Source: an uncultured Lentisphaeria bacterium
GTDB lineage: Bacteria > Verrucomicrobiota > Lentisphaeria > Victivallales > UBA1829
NCBI GenBank assembly: GCA_905197955.1
Contig: CAJKAR010000030.1
Location: 1-61,713, forward strand
Direction: 5' to 3'
DNA: 61,713 nt
The notes beneath the pieces were generated by a model. That model was not told the origin of the DNA and did no database searches. It saw only the letters and a list, made by a program, of their open reading frames with translations. Position numbers and translations under genes: made by a program. Numbering within the stretch: position 1 is the stretch's first letter; each line of letters opens with the position of its first letter. Positions 17,541 through 26,243 of this stretch are shown here, piece by piece.

Positions 17541-18428
17541 ATGAAAAAACTGCAAAAAATACTGATCTGTTCGGGAGGCATCCTCCTTGCGGTGTTGTTG
17601 CTTTTTTTCGGATTGACCGCATGTTCCGCGGATCCGAACCGGCATCTGGTCACAGTACAGCCAGACGTTCCGATTGTTGAACCGCAGAAGACTCTTTCCG
17701 TCATCAGCTACAACATTCAGGCGCGCCCGGTGCTGGACCCCTGTGCCTGGAAAAGCGTCCGGATCGGAGAACGGCTGAAGCGCTATGATCTGATCGGAAT
17801 TCAGGAGAGTTTTCACGCACACGATTCTCTGTTTGAAAAAAATGAAGTGCATGGAAAAGTCTATTTCGGGAAACGCCGTCATTGTCTGAAACTGGTAAAT
17901 TCCGGTCTGGCGATTCTCTCCCGATTTCCGATCGAGGAGGTGAAAGCGGAATATTTCGAAGACGAAGGTTCTCTGGAAAACCGTCTTGGTTCGAAAGGCG
18001 TTCTGCTGGCGAGGATCCGGATCAATGGATCGGTTCTGGATTTTTATACGACCCACCTGGCGGCTGGTTCCCCGGGAGTTTCGGGAGAAGCGCGAGTGGA
18101 TGAGCTGCGTCAGATTGCTGAATTTATCCGCCGCAACTCCCCGGCGGAGAATGCGGTCATCATAAACGGGGACTTCAATCTGACACTTCGTTCCAGACAG
18201 AACGAACTGCGGAATTTCCTGAAACAGACAGGTCTCCGCAATCCCGCTGCGGATCTGAAGAGCGAAAAGCAGAGCTTCATCGACCACACCTTCTATCGTT
18301 CCGGAGCGACGTTCAAGCTGAAGCCGCGCACCTGGAAACTTCTGAAACAGGAATTCACCGATCGGGAAAAAGGAGCATTAAGCGATCACCATCCGCTTCT
18401 GGTGGAATTTGATTTGCCGCAGGAATAA
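17541..18428 (+). CDS. Endonuclease/exonuclease/phosphatase (EEP) family lipoprotein
   Basis: 295 aa. It has a lipoprotein signal with lipobox LTAC and acylated Cys28, then a complete EEP fold: SYNIQ strand, GIQESF (metal-binding Glu), TTHLAAG, NGDFNL and the C-terminal SDHHPL (catalytic His pair). The fold is shared by DNase I, exonuclease III and sphingomyelinases. Membrane anchoring outside the cytoplasm favours a phosphodiesterase acting on lipids or extracellular nucleic acid. A strong AGGAGG Shine-Dalgarno precedes the ATG. Confidence 0.85.
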   Translation: MKKLQKILICSGGILLAVLLLFFGLTACSADPNRHLVTVQPDVPIVEPQKTLSVISYNIQARPVLDPCAWKSVRIGERLKRYDLIGIQESFHAHDSLFEKNEVHGKVYFGKRRHCLKLVNSGLAILSRFPIEEVKAEYFEDEGSLENRLGSKGVLLARIRINGSVLDFYTTHLAAGSPGVSGEARVDELRQIAEFIRRNSPAENAVIINGDFNLTLRSRQNELRNFLKQTGLRNPAADLKSEKQSFIDHTFYRSGATFKLKPRTWKLLKQEFTDREKGALSDHHPLLVEFDLPQE

Positions 18429-18445
18429 TCGTCCGGCCCCGATGG

Positions 18446-18519
18446 TGGTTACCCCGCCAGGATTCGAACCTGAACTAAATGGATCAAAACCATTTGTGCT
18501 ACCGTTACACCACGGGGTA
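18446..18519 (-). tRNA. tRNA-Gln (anticodon UUG)
   Basis: Read on the minus strand: a 7-bp acceptor stem (TACCCCG with CGGGGTA), D arm, 5-bp anticodon stem (AATGG/CCATT) around loop TTTTGAT, T arm with TTCGAAT loop, discriminator A and encoded CCA. Anticodon TTG reads CAA, Gln. Confidence 0.96.
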
Positions 18520-18536
18520 GAGATCGAAAGTTCCTA

Positions 18537-18545
18537 AATATAGCA
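18537..18545 (-). promoter_or_regulatory. Extended -10 of the tRNA-Gln promoter
   Basis: Minus strand TGC-TATATT, 18 bases upstream of the tRNA. A TTGACT lies 21 bases further upstream, too far for a standard spacer, so the extended -10 probably dominates. Confidence 0.45.
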
Positions 18546-18614
18546 TGCGGATGTCGAAAATCCAGTCAATCTTTATTTTTTCTCCATTTTCAAAAAACTT
18601 TTTTCCTTCCGCTT

Positions 18615-18643
18615 TTGGTATTTTCCGGTTTTGAGGTTATATT
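18615..18643 (+). promoter_or_regulatory. Promoter for the PLD-ompH-lpxD genes
   Basis: TTGGTA, 17-base spacer, TATATT, about 40 bases before the ATG at 18685. Downstream gene spacings of 24 and 31 bases suggest one transcript. Confidence 0.6.
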
Positions 18644-18684
18644 CCTTCCTCGTATTCAGAACTTTTTTATCAGGATGAATCCGT

Positions 18685-19899
18685 ATGGCAAACAGTAGAA
18701 AAAAAACAAAAAAAACCGTACAGAACGCCAGAAATAAAGCAGAAGAGCCCGATCTCAAAACCGCAGGACGGAGTCTGAAAGGATGGCTCACCGGAATTGC
18801 TGTCCTGCTGATCGCCGGCGGAACGGCTTTCACTTTCATTCCGGAAGAAAAGGTTCCAGAAGCTCTCGAACCGATCCATACCGAACTGCTTGCGGCAAGA
18901 AATACGATCATCGCAAAAACCAGACTCGATATCTCGCGTTTCGATGACACGGCGGTGGTCGATGTACCGGGGTCTTCTCCCGTAAAACTGTATTTTGCGC
19001 CCTCTCCGAACATCAAACGGGGACTCTGCGATTTTATCCGCTCGGCAAAAAGCACCGTCGATATCTGCATCTACGATCTGGACCTGAACGAAGTCGCGGA
19101 GGCTCTGCTGGATGCAAAAGCCAGAAAGGTTGAAGTCCGCCTCGTCACCGATGAGGACAACGTCATGATGGCTGCCGTGGAGAAACTGAAGAGCGCCGGA
19201 GTCACCGTTGTTCCGGACAACCGTCCGGCAATCATGCACAATAAATTCGTCGTTGTGGACGCAAGATACATCTGGACAGGTTCCTACAACTTTACCGTCA
19301 ACGGAACAACCAGAAACGACAACAATGCTCTGATTCTCGAATCCCCCGAAATTGCCGCCTGCTATCTTGCCAAATTCAATGAATACATCGAAGGCAGATT
19401 CGGACCGAAAGCAAGCCACAAGACCTTCCGCGGACGAGTCGTGATCGGACGGATGCCGGTCATCGTGGCATTCTCCCCCTCCGACGGAGTCCGGAATATC
19501 ATTCTCGATGAACTTTCCAACGCAAAAAACAGCGTTAAGCTGATGGCCTTTTCCTTCACCGATCAGGAGATCGCAAATCTTCTCGGCACCCTCGCAAAGA
19601 AAGGAGTCTCCGTGAAATGCCTCTTCGATTACGGACAGGCAAACAGCAAATACAGTCAGGATTCCTATCTGCGCGGATGCGGTGTCAAAATCAAGCTCTC
19701 TCCCAACCGGTCGGGGAAAATGCATCACAAGGTCATCATCATTGATGAGGAAACCGTCATTACCGGCAGCTACAACTATTCGAAAAACGCCGAACGGAAC
19801 AATGATGAAAACATTCTCATTCTGAAAAACAGGGAAATCGCGGCGAAATACATCAAGGAATTCAAACGGTGCTGGAAAGGCACCAAAGGATATCTCTAA
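18685..19899 (+). CDS. Phospholipase D-like (double HKD) membrane-anchored protein
   Basis: 404 aa. A lysine-rich cytoplasmic start and one transmembrane segment (about 34-55) are followed by two PLD domains. Each has a full catalytic motif: HNKFVVVD...GSYN near 183 and HHKVIIIDEE...GSYNYS near 347. The two-HKD layout matches cardiolipin synthases, PLD nucleases and related phosphatidyltransferases. The strongly basic N-terminus is unusual for cardiolipin synthase. The periplasmic orientation and neighbouring ompH/lpxD point to an envelope role, but a nuclease is possible. Confidence 0.85.
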   Translation: MANSRKKTKKTVQNARNKAEEPDLKTAGRSLKGWLTGIAVLLIAGGTAFTFIPEEKVPEALEPIHTELLAARNTIIAKTRLDISRFDDTAVVDVPGSSPVKLYFAPSPNIKRGLCDFIRSAKSTVDICIYDLDLNEVAEALLDAKARKVEVRLVTDEDNVMMAAVEKLKSAGVTVVPDNRPAIMHNKFVVVDARYIWTGSYNFTVNGTTRNDNNALILESPEIAACYLAKFNEYIEGRFGPKASHKTFRGRVVIGRMPVIVAFSPSDGVRNIILDELSNAKNSVKLMAFSFTDQEIANLLGTLAKKGVSVKCLFDYGQANSKYSQDSYLRGCGVKIKLSPNRSGKMHHKVIIIDEETVITGSYNYSKNAERNNDENILILKNREIAAKYIKEFKRCWKGTKGYL

Positions 19900-19923
19900 C
19901 CATCAGGAAAGGAAAATTCACAA

Positions 19924-20502
19924 ATGAACACATGGAAAACAATGCTTCTGGCGCTACTGACCATGTTCACGGCGGCTCAGGCAGCGGAATTCAAGGCGGC
20001 GGTCATCGATCTGGACAGGGTGCTGCAGGAATACTATAAAACCAAAATCGTCGAAGGCAACCTGAAACGCCAGGCGGATATCTACAAGGATTATGCGAAA
20101 AAGCTCGGAGAATCGCTGACAAAACTTCAGAGTGAATTCGTCGCTCTGCGCGATTCCTCGCAGAACATCGCCCTCAGCGACGCCGCCCGCGAAAGCAAGC
20201 GCCTCGCCGCGCAGGACAAATACAAAGAGCTCGCCGCAAAGGAACTCGAACTGCGAACCTACAACCGCGAAAAACAGGCCCAGCTCCGCGACGAACGCGA
20301 CCGGGAACGTGCCGCCATTCTTTCCGATATCAAAAAAACCATCGAAGCGCACGCGGCTCTCGCCGGATTCACCATCGTTCTGGACAAATCAGCGCTCTCC
20401 TCCTCTGCCCTCCCGATGGTTCCGTACAGCTCCAAATCCATCGACATCACGGAGAATGTCATCAAAGAGCTCAACACCGGCAGAAAAAACGACAAGAAAT
20501 AA
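19924..20502 (+). CDS. OmpH/Skp family periplasmic chaperone
   Basis: 192 aa with a signal peptide (1-20, TAAQA). A VIDLDRVLQEY segment is followed by a long charged coiled coil (about 40-130) and a short beta strand, the Skp layout. Skp escorts unfolded outer-membrane proteins through the periplasm. It directly precedes lpxD, a gene order conserved in many Gram-negative phyla, which supports the call. Confidence 0.88.
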   Translation: MNTWKTMLLALLTMFTAAQAAEFKAAVIDLDRVLQEYYKTKIVEGNLKRQADIYKDYAKKLGESLTKLQSEFVALRDSSQNIALSDAARESKRLAAQDKYKELAAKELELRTYNREKQAQLRDERDRERAAILSDIKKTIEAHAALAGFTIVLDKSALSSSALPMVPYSSKSIDITENVIKELNTGRKNDKK

Positions 20503-20533
20503 GATTCAACCATCCAACAGGAAAGGAATTCAG

Positions 20534-21571
20534 ATGAAAACCTACACGGCTAAAGAACTCGCCGAACACGTCAACGGAGTCGTCAGCGGCAACGGAGAAA
20601 GGACCATCAGCGGCGTCAACTCCCTGAAGATGGCGGCGGATACCGATGTCTCGTTTCTCAGCACGATCAAATACAAAAAACAGCTGGATGAAAGCAAAGC
20701 GGGAATCGTCCTTGTCGAAGAAGGCATGAAACTCGAACCGACCGAGACCCGCACTCTGATCTTCTGCGAAAATCCCGACAAGGCATTCACAAAAATCTGC
20801 AATCTGTTCGCTCCGGAACCGATCGTCTACGAACCGCGCATCTGCCCCGGTGCCTACATTGATCCCACAGCGAAGGTCGCGGAAGGGGTCTTCATCGGTC
20901 CGAACGCGGTCATCATGCCTTATGCGGAAATCGGAAAAGGAACGGTCATCGGCGGCGGCGCGTATGTCGGTCACTATGCAAAAGTCGGTGAAAACTGCAT
21001 GATCAACGCCAACGTCTCCATCATGCACCGCTGTATCATCGGCAACAAAGTCATTATTCACTCCGGAACGGTCATCGGCGCAGACGGCTTCGGCTACACG
21101 CCCACCTTCCGCGGACTGGTCAAAGTACCTCAGAACGGCATCGTGCAGATCGACAACGATGTCGAAATCGGCGCCAACAGCACCATTGACCGCGCCAGAT
21201 TCGGCAGGACCTGGATCAAGAAAGGGGTCAAGATCGACAATCTGGTTCATGTTGCCCACAATGTCATTGTCGGCGAATCCTCGGTACTGATCGGTCAGTG
21301 CGGGATCGCGGGAAGCGCCGAACTCGGCCGCGGCGTCATCATCGCGGCGCAGGCCGGCGTCAACGGGCACATCACTCTCGGCGACGGGTCCCGTGTGGCG
21401 GGAGCTTCCGCCGTTCAGAAGAGTCTTCCTCCGGGAGTCTCCGTCTTCGGCACGCCGGCGGAAACCGATACCGAATTCTTCGAGCGCCACACCCTGCCCC
21501 GCAAGGTCAGACGTCTCGTTGACCGGATCGCCAAACTCGAAGAAGAACTTGCCAAACTCAAATCGGAATAA
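20534..21571 (+). CDS. lpxD: UDP-3-O-acylglucosamine N-acyltransferase
   Basis: 345 aa from the ATG at 20534 (GGAAAGGAATT upstream). The N-terminal uridine-binding domain (1-100) contains the SFLSTIKYKKQL segment. Beyond it a left-handed beta helix of hexapeptide repeats carries the catalytic His in NLVHVAHNV (about 233-241). It ends in a C-terminal helix (RIAKLEEELAKLK). It adds the second acyl chain in lipid A synthesis in the cytoplasm. This shows the host makes lipopolysaccharide. A longer frame open from 20132 is shadow of ompH. Confidence 0.95.
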   Translation: MKTYTAKELAEHVNGVVSGNGERTISGVNSLKMAADTDVSFLSTIKYKKQLDESKAGIVLVEEGMKLEPTETRTLIFCENPDKAFTKICNLFAPEPIVYEPRICPGAYIDPTAKVAEGVFIGPNAVIMPYAEIGKGTVIGGGAYVGHYAKVGENCMINANVSIMHRCIIGNKVIIHSGTVIGADGFGYTPTFRGLVKVPQNGIVQIDNDVEIGANSTIDRARFGRTWIKKGVKIDNLVHVAHNVIVGESSVLIGQCGIAGSAELGRGVIIAAQAGVNGHITLGDGSRVAGASAVQKSLPPGVSVFGTPAETDTEFFERHTLPRKVRRLVDRIAKLEEELAKLKSE

Positions 21572-21636
21572 CCGGATTGAATTCCGACGAATCGGGGGAT
21601 GTCGCACATCCCCCGGAAAAAGAAATCTCATTTGCC

Positions 21637-21972
21637 ATGAATCTCTCCCGTTTTCAATGCCGCCGCTGCGGCACCTGTTGCAAGTGGGAAGGCGCAGTTC
21701 GGGTTTCTCACGAGGAAATCGTCAAGATCGCGGAATTCCTGCACATTGATCTGCAGGAGTTCCTCAACCATCATACCGTCCTGACGCCGGACCGCAGATC
21801 GCTCTCCCTTCTGGAAAAAAAAGACGGCAGCTGCATCTATTACGACGAGGAACAGAAAGCCTGTCTGATCCAGCCGGTCAAACCGCATCAGTGCTCGTCA
21901 TTTCCCTTTGAGTGGAACTTTCCCGGGTGGGACGAGCTCTGCGAAGGGGGAAAAGCCCTCCGGGAAAAATAA
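21637..21972 (+). CDS. YkgJ-like cysteine-cluster protein
   Basis: 111 aa from the ATG at 21637; a TTG at 21577 would add 20 residues. FQCRRCGTCC near the start, then GSC, KAC and HQC spaced along the chain and the final FPFEW match the YkgJ/UPF0153 cysteine-cluster family, likely metal- or Fe-S-binding. The Shine-Dalgarno is weak. It is 65 bases after lpxD, probably on the same transcript. Function is not established for the family. Confidence 0.8.
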   Translation: MNLSRFQCRRCGTCCKWEGAVRVSHEEIVKIAEFLHIDLQEFLNHHTVLTPDRRSLSLLEKKDGSCIYYDEEQKACLIQPVKPHQCSSFPFEWNFPGWDELCEGGKALREK

Positions 21973-22029
21973 TGCGGGACTTCCGGGGCCATCCTGAAAA
22001 AATACCCCCGTTTTTTCCGCATTTCCGAA

Positions 22030-22058
22030 TTGCCAAATGACACGGGAAAGAGTATATT
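22030..22058 (+). promoter_or_regulatory. Promoter for the SDR-his-plsC-aroB-dprA operon
   Basis: TTGCCA, 17-base spacer, TATATT, 50 bases before the ATG at 22109. Confidence 0.6.
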
Positions 22059-22108
22059 ACGGAATCATTCGAATTTTTTAAAAAGAACAGTAACTTCAGG
22101 AGGCAGAA

Positions 22109-22960
22109 ATGTCGGCAAAACTGGATCTGAACGGAAAAGTTGCCGTGGTAACCGGCGGAGGCGGAATTCTTTGCGGCTGCATGGCAAAGGCTCTGGCGGA
22201 ATGCGGCGCAAAGGTCGCCGTCCTCGACCTGAAACTCGAAAGCGCAGAAAAAATTGCAAACGAAATCAAGGAAAAAGGCGGAACCGCCATCGGACTTTCC
22301 GCCAATGTGCTTGATATCGAAAGCCTCAGAAACGCGGAAAAGCAGATCCGCGAAACCTTCGGCACCTGCGATATTCTCATCAACGGAGCTGGCGGAAATC
22401 ATCCGAAAGGAACCACTTCCGCAGAAAAGCTGACCCTCTCCGACATCACCAATCCGGTGGAAGGCAAAGTCACCTTTTTCGACCTTGATCCGGCAGGAAT
22501 CGGCTTTGTTTTCAATCTGAACTTTCTCGGCACGCTCCTGCCCTCGCAGGTGTTCTGCCGTGAAATGGCGCTCAAGGGAGGCGGAATCGTCATCAACATT
22601 TCCTCGATGAACGCCTTCAAGCCGCTGACCAAGATTCCGGCCTACAGCGCGGCAAAAGCGGCGATCAGCAACTTCACCCAGTGGCTTGCAATGCACATGT
22701 CCGGAGTCAACATCCGAGTCAACGCGATTGCCCCGGGCTTCTTCCTGACCAATCAGAACCGGACCCTGCTCACGAATCCGGACGGATCTCTGACGGCTCG
22801 CGGAAACACGATTCTCGCCCACACGCCGATGGGACGCTTCGGCACACCGGAAGACCTGATCGGCACACTGCTCTGGCTCGTCGATAACGACGCTTCCGGC
22901 TTTGTCAACGGCACCGTCATTCCGGTTGACGGCGGCTTCTCCGCATTCTCGGGGGTATGA
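22109..22960 (+). CDS. SDR family, D-mannonate oxidoreductase (fructuronate reductase)-like
   Basis: 283 aa. GGGGILCG at 13-20 replaces the usual TGxxxGIG, followed by NGAGGNHP, SSMNAF, the YSAAK catalytic pair near 176-180 and a C-terminal VDGGFSAFSGV. The GGGGxLG start, the long NGAGGNHPxxT loop and the FSAFSGV ending resemble B. subtilis YjmF/UxuB-type mannonate oxidoreductases of hexuronate catabolism. It is the first gene of an otherwise biosynthetic operon and overlaps hisH by four bases. No uxuA or kdgK is in the window, so the substrate is unproven. Confidence 0.78.
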   Translation: MSAKLDLNGKVAVVTGGGGILCGCMAKALAECGAKVAVLDLKLESAEKIANEIKEKGGTAIGLSANVLDIESLRNAEKQIRETFGTCDILINGAGGNHPKGTTSAEKLTLSDITNPVEGKVTFFDLDPAGIGFVFNLNFLGTLLPSQVFCREMALKGGGIVINISSMNAFKPLTKIPAYSAAKAAISNFTQWLAMHMSGVNIRVNAIAPGFFLTNQNRTLLTNPDGSLTARGNTILAHTPMGRFGTPEDLIGTLLWLVDNDASGFVNGTVIPVDGGFSAFSGV

Positions 22961-23595
22961 TGCCGTTCATCGCACTGATCGACTACGGGATGGGCAACTT
23001 GCGGAGCGTCTCCAAAGCGCTGGAAAAAGCGGGAGCCGACATCCGCATTGCCACCTCTCCGGCGGAAGCGGAGGGGTGTTGCGGTGTTGTTCTTCCCGGC
23101 GTGGGAAACTTCGGAGACGGCATGAGAAATCTCCGTGAACACGGCTTTGTGGACTTTGTGCGCAAGTCGGTGGACTCGGGCCGTCCCTTTCTCGGGATCT
23201 GCCTCGGGATGCAGATGCTTCTGGAACGCAGCGAGGAAGCTCCCGGTGTGGAAGGACTCGGCATCTTCCGCGGTTCCGTGAAACAGTTTCCCCTCGACCG
23301 GGGCGAAAAGGTTCCGCACATGGGCTGGAACCAGATCGATCACGACGGAACCAATCCGTTCCTGCGGGGAGTCCCCGCAGGTTCCCATGTTTATTTTGTC
23401 CATTCCTACTATGCCGATCCGGAAGACGCGTCCGTAGTGGCGGCAACCTGTGATTACATGTTCCGCTTTGCCGCGGCGCTCGGCCGGGATAACGTCTTTG
23501 CCTCGCAGTTCCATCCGGAAAAGAGCCAGAAACGGGGAATGGCAATCCTGGAAAATTTTGTCAACGCATGCAACAAGAATGGAGAGATGAACTAA
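22957..23595 (+). CDS. hisH: Imidazole glycerol phosphate synthase, glutaminase subunit
   Basis: 212 aa, class I glutamine amidotransferase. DYGMGNL at the start, nucleophile Cys in LGICLGMQ near 83, and the His/Glu pair in SQFHPEKS near 188-190. It supplies ammonia to HisF in histidine synthesis. The start overlaps the SDR stop (ATGATG) and its stop overlaps hisA (TAATG), so it is tightly coupled. hisF is not in the window. Confidence 0.95.
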   Translation: MMPFIALIDYGMGNLRSVSKALEKAGADIRIATSPAEAEGCCGVVLPGVGNFGDGMRNLREHGFVDFVRKSVDSGRPFLGICLGMQMLLERSEEAPGVEGLGIFRGSVKQFPLDRGEKVPHMGWNQIDHDGTNPFLRGVPAGSHVYFVHSYYADPEDASVVAATCDYMFRFAAALGRDNVFASQFHPEKSQKRGMAILENFVNACNKNGEMN

Positions 23596-24326
23596 TGCTT
23601 ATTATTCCTGCAATCGATATCCGCGGCGGAAAATGTGTCCGTCTGTTTCAGGGCGACTACGCTCAGGAAACCGTCTACGGAGAGGATCCGGCGGCGCAGG
23701 CGGTCCGCTGGGAAAACGAGGGAGCGCATATCATCCATCTTGTTGATCTCGACGGGGCGAAAGCGGGACATCCCGTCAATGTGGATGTCATCCGCCGCAT
23801 CTGCTCCAGCGTCAAGATCCCCTGCGAACTCGGCGGAGGAGTCCGGACCATCGAAGACGCGAAAACGCTGTTCGATGCCGGAATCTACCGGATTATTCTT
23901 GGAACGGTTGCCTGCGAAAATCCGCGTCTGGCAAAGGATTTTGTCTCGGCGTTCACGGCGGAACGGGTCGTGGTCGGAGTCGATGCAAGAGCTGGAAATG
24001 TAGCAGTCAAAGGCTGGCTGGAAAACAGCGGAGTCGATGCGTATGAGCTCATTATGACTCTCCAGGAGATGGGCGTCTCCCGCTTTATCTACACTGATAT
24101 TGCAACCGACGGAGCTCTTTCCGGTCCGAATCTGGATGCCATCGCCGCGGTCTGTTCGCGCATTCCGCACAGCAGCGTCATTGCTTCGGGCGGGGTCTCC
24201 TCTCCGCGCGACATCACCGCGCTGAAGGAGCTGCGCAAAAAGAATCTCGAAGGCGCCATCGTGGGAAAAGCTCTTTACGACGGGAAAACCACCTATGCGG
24301 AACTGGAAGGAGCGGCAAATGAGTGA
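23595..24326 (+). CDS. hisA: ProFAR isomerase
   Basis: 243 aa from the ATG at 23595. The (beta/alpha)8 barrel starts IPAIDIRGGKCVRLFQGDY with the catalytic Asp8 region. The second catalytic Asp is in YTDIATDGALSGPN near 128. Converts ProFAR to PRFAR, the substrate of HisF/HisH. Translationally coupled to hisH upstream and overlapping the acyltransferase by eight bases downstream. Confidence 0.95.
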   Translation: MLIIPAIDIRGGKCVRLFQGDYAQETVYGEDPAAQAVRWENEGAHIIHLVDLDGAKAGHPVNVDVIRRICSSVKIPCELGGGVRTIEDAKTLFDAGIYRIILGTVACENPRLAKDFVSAFTAERVVVGVDARAGNVAVKGWLENSGVDAYELIMTLQEMGVSRFIYTDIATDGALSGPNLDAIAAVCSRIPHSSVIASGGVSSPRDITALKELRKKNLEGAIVGKALYDGKTTYAELEGAANE

Positions 24327-25158
24327 TTCCGCCGTATACAATCCGTTTCCCGGCGACAGTTACGATACGCCTGAGCATGTTCCGGGCAGTATCGTAGACA
24401 CTCTTCTTCTGCACACGCGAGCCTCCTTCTATCTCCGTAATTTCTATGTCTTCTACCGTTCCGGCAGCGCCTGCCGCAAAGGATACTTTCCTCAGAACCA
24501 GCAGACCAGGAACTCTTATCAGAACATTCTCATCACGGAAAGCTGCGGAGGCAAATTTCATCTGCGCGGACTGAACAATCTCTCCAAATTCGAAGGACCC
24601 GCCGTTCTGATCGGCAATCACATGAGTCTGCTGGAAACGGCGGTCATGCATGCCTTTGTCCGTCCGCGCCGCAACTTCTGCTTTGTCATCAAGGAACAGC
24701 TGTTCCAGGTACCGTATTTCGGCGATATCATGCGCACGCTGGGGTGTATCGGAGTCGGCAGGAAGAATCCGCGCGACGACTTCCGGGCGGTCATCGAGGA
24801 TGGGAAAAAGACGCTGGAAAGCGGAAAATCGATTGTTATTTTTCCGCAGGCCTCCCGTTCCGCCATCTTCGATCCGAACCACTTCAACACCATCGGAGTC
24901 AAACTTGCCAAAGCCGCCAATGTGCCGATCATCCCCACGGCCCTGAAAACTGATTTTCTCGGGAACGGAAAACTCTGCAAGGATCTCGGACCGATTCATC
25001 GGGACAAGGAGATTTATTTTGAATTCGGAGAACCGATCATGAGTGTGGAAGGTTCCGGGAAAAAGGAACAGCAGCAGGTGATCGACTTTATCATCAGCCG
25101 CCTCAAGGCATGGGGTGGAGAGGTCAGAGAAAAGGATACAGAAGGAAAAGAGGCATGA
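24319..25158 (+). CDS. PlsC-like 1-acylglycerol-3-phosphate acyltransferase
   Basis: 279 aa from the ATG at 24319. It has the acyltransferase motifs GNHMSLLE (HX4E) near 95-102, FVIKEQL, and FPQASRS in place of FPEGTRS. These place it in the LPLAT superfamily acting at the inner membrane. The FPQASRS variant and about 70 extra N-terminal residues differ from canonical PlsC, so the acceptor may not be lysophosphatidate. It overlaps hisA upstream and aroB downstream. Confidence 0.85.
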   Translation: MSDSAVYNPFPGDSYDTPEHVPGSIVDTLLLHTRASFYLRNFYVFYRSGSACRKGYFPQNQQTRNSYQNILITESCGGKFHLRGLNNLSKFEGPAVLIGNHMSLLETAVMHAFVRPRRNFCFVIKEQLFQVPYFGDIMRTLGCIGVGRKNPRDDFRAVIEDGKKTLESGKSIVIFPQASRSAIFDPNHFNTIGVKLAKAANVPIIPTALKTDFLGNGKLCKDLGPIHRDKEIYFEFGEPIMSVEGSGKKEQQQVIDFIISRLKAWGGEVREKDTEGKEA

Positions 25159-26243
25159 ACGCGGAAACCGTCACAGTGGAACTCTCCGACCGCTCCTATC
25201 CGATCCGGATCGGCAGCGGAATTCTGAATGATCCGGAATTTCTCGCCGCACAGGTCAAAGGGAGACGCTGTTTTCTGGTGACGGACTCCAATGTATATCC
25301 TCTGTTTGCGGAAAAAACGGTGGAAGCCGTTCTGAATGCGGGCGCGGCGGAAATCGGGTCGTACACCTTCCCTGCCGGAGAGGAATCCAAGCATCTCGGA
25401 ACGATTCTTGAGATCTGCCGGGAGGCGGCACGGACGGAACTCGACCGGAAATCCCTGATTCTTGCTCTCGGTGGCGGAGTCACGGGGGATATGGCGGGCT
25501 TTTCCGCGGCGGTTTATATGAGAGGGATTGATTTTCTCCAGATTCCCACGACTCTTCTTGCCATGGTGGACTCCTCCGTCGGCGGGAAAACCGGAGTCGA
25601 TCTTCCGGAAGGAAAGAATCTGGTGGGAGCGTTTCATCAGCCGAAAGCGGTTCTGATTGATACCGATTTTCTGAAAACCCTGCCTCGGCGCCAGTATCTC
25701 TGCGGAGTGGCGGAAATCGTCAAAACCGCCGCCATTCTGGACGCGGATTTCTTCGCACTTCTGGAGGCGAACACCGAACAAATCAACCGGATGGATCCCG
25801 AATTCACGGCGAAAATGGTGAAACGATGCTGTGAACTGAAAGCCTCGGTAGTGGCAAAAGACGAACGGGAAGGCTCCCTGCGTGCCATTCTCAATTACGG
25901 ACACACCTACGGACATGCAATCGAAAGCGCCAGCCGTTTCACGATGCTCCATGGAGAAGCCGTCGCAATCGGAATGCGGATGGCATCTGAACTGGCGGTG
26001 CGTCTGGGAGTCATGCGGAGGGAAGATGCGGATCGGCAGGAAGCTCTGATTCAGGCGCTCGGACTGCCTGGAAAAACGAAATACGATCCGGAAACGGTTT
26101 TCGGTGCGATGTTCAAAGATAAAAAAGTTCTGGGAGGCAGCCTCCGGTTCATTTTCACGCCGGAGATCGGAAAGGCGGAGATCCGCAAAGTGGAAAGCGC
26201 GGAGGCCAGAGCCGTTCTGGAGGAGCCCGGCTGGGATGCTTGA
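25155..26243 (+). CDS. aroB: 3-dehydroquinate synthase
   Basis: 362 aa from the ATG at 25155, overlapping the previous stop by four bases. The NAD-binding GGGVTGD motif, the IPTTLLAMVDSSVGGKTGVD segment and zinc-ligand His residues in NYGHTYGHAIE are all present. Catalyses the second step of the shikimate pathway. Typical length. Confidence 0.96.
   Translation: MNAETVTVELSDRSYPIRIGSGILNDPEFLAAQVKGRRCFLVTDSNVYPLFAEKTVEAVLNAGAAEIGSYTFPAGEESKHLGTILEICREAARTELDRKSLILALGGGVTGDMAGFSAAVYMRGIDFLQIPTTLLAMVDSSVGGKTGVDLPEGKNLVGAFHQPKAVLIDTDFLKTLPRRQYLCGVAEIVKTAAILDADFFALLEANTEQINRMDPEFTAKMVKRCCELKASVVAKDEREGSLRAILNYGHTYGHAIESASRFTMLHGEAVAIGMRMASELAVRLGVMRREDADRQEALIQALGLPGKTKYDPETVFGAMFKDKKVLGGSLRFIFTPEIGKAEIRKVESAEARAVLEEPGWDA

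Noticed and set aside
20471..21631. Minus-strand 386-codon frame
   Set aside because: Shadow of lpxD, rich in Asp/Phe typical of antisense frames.
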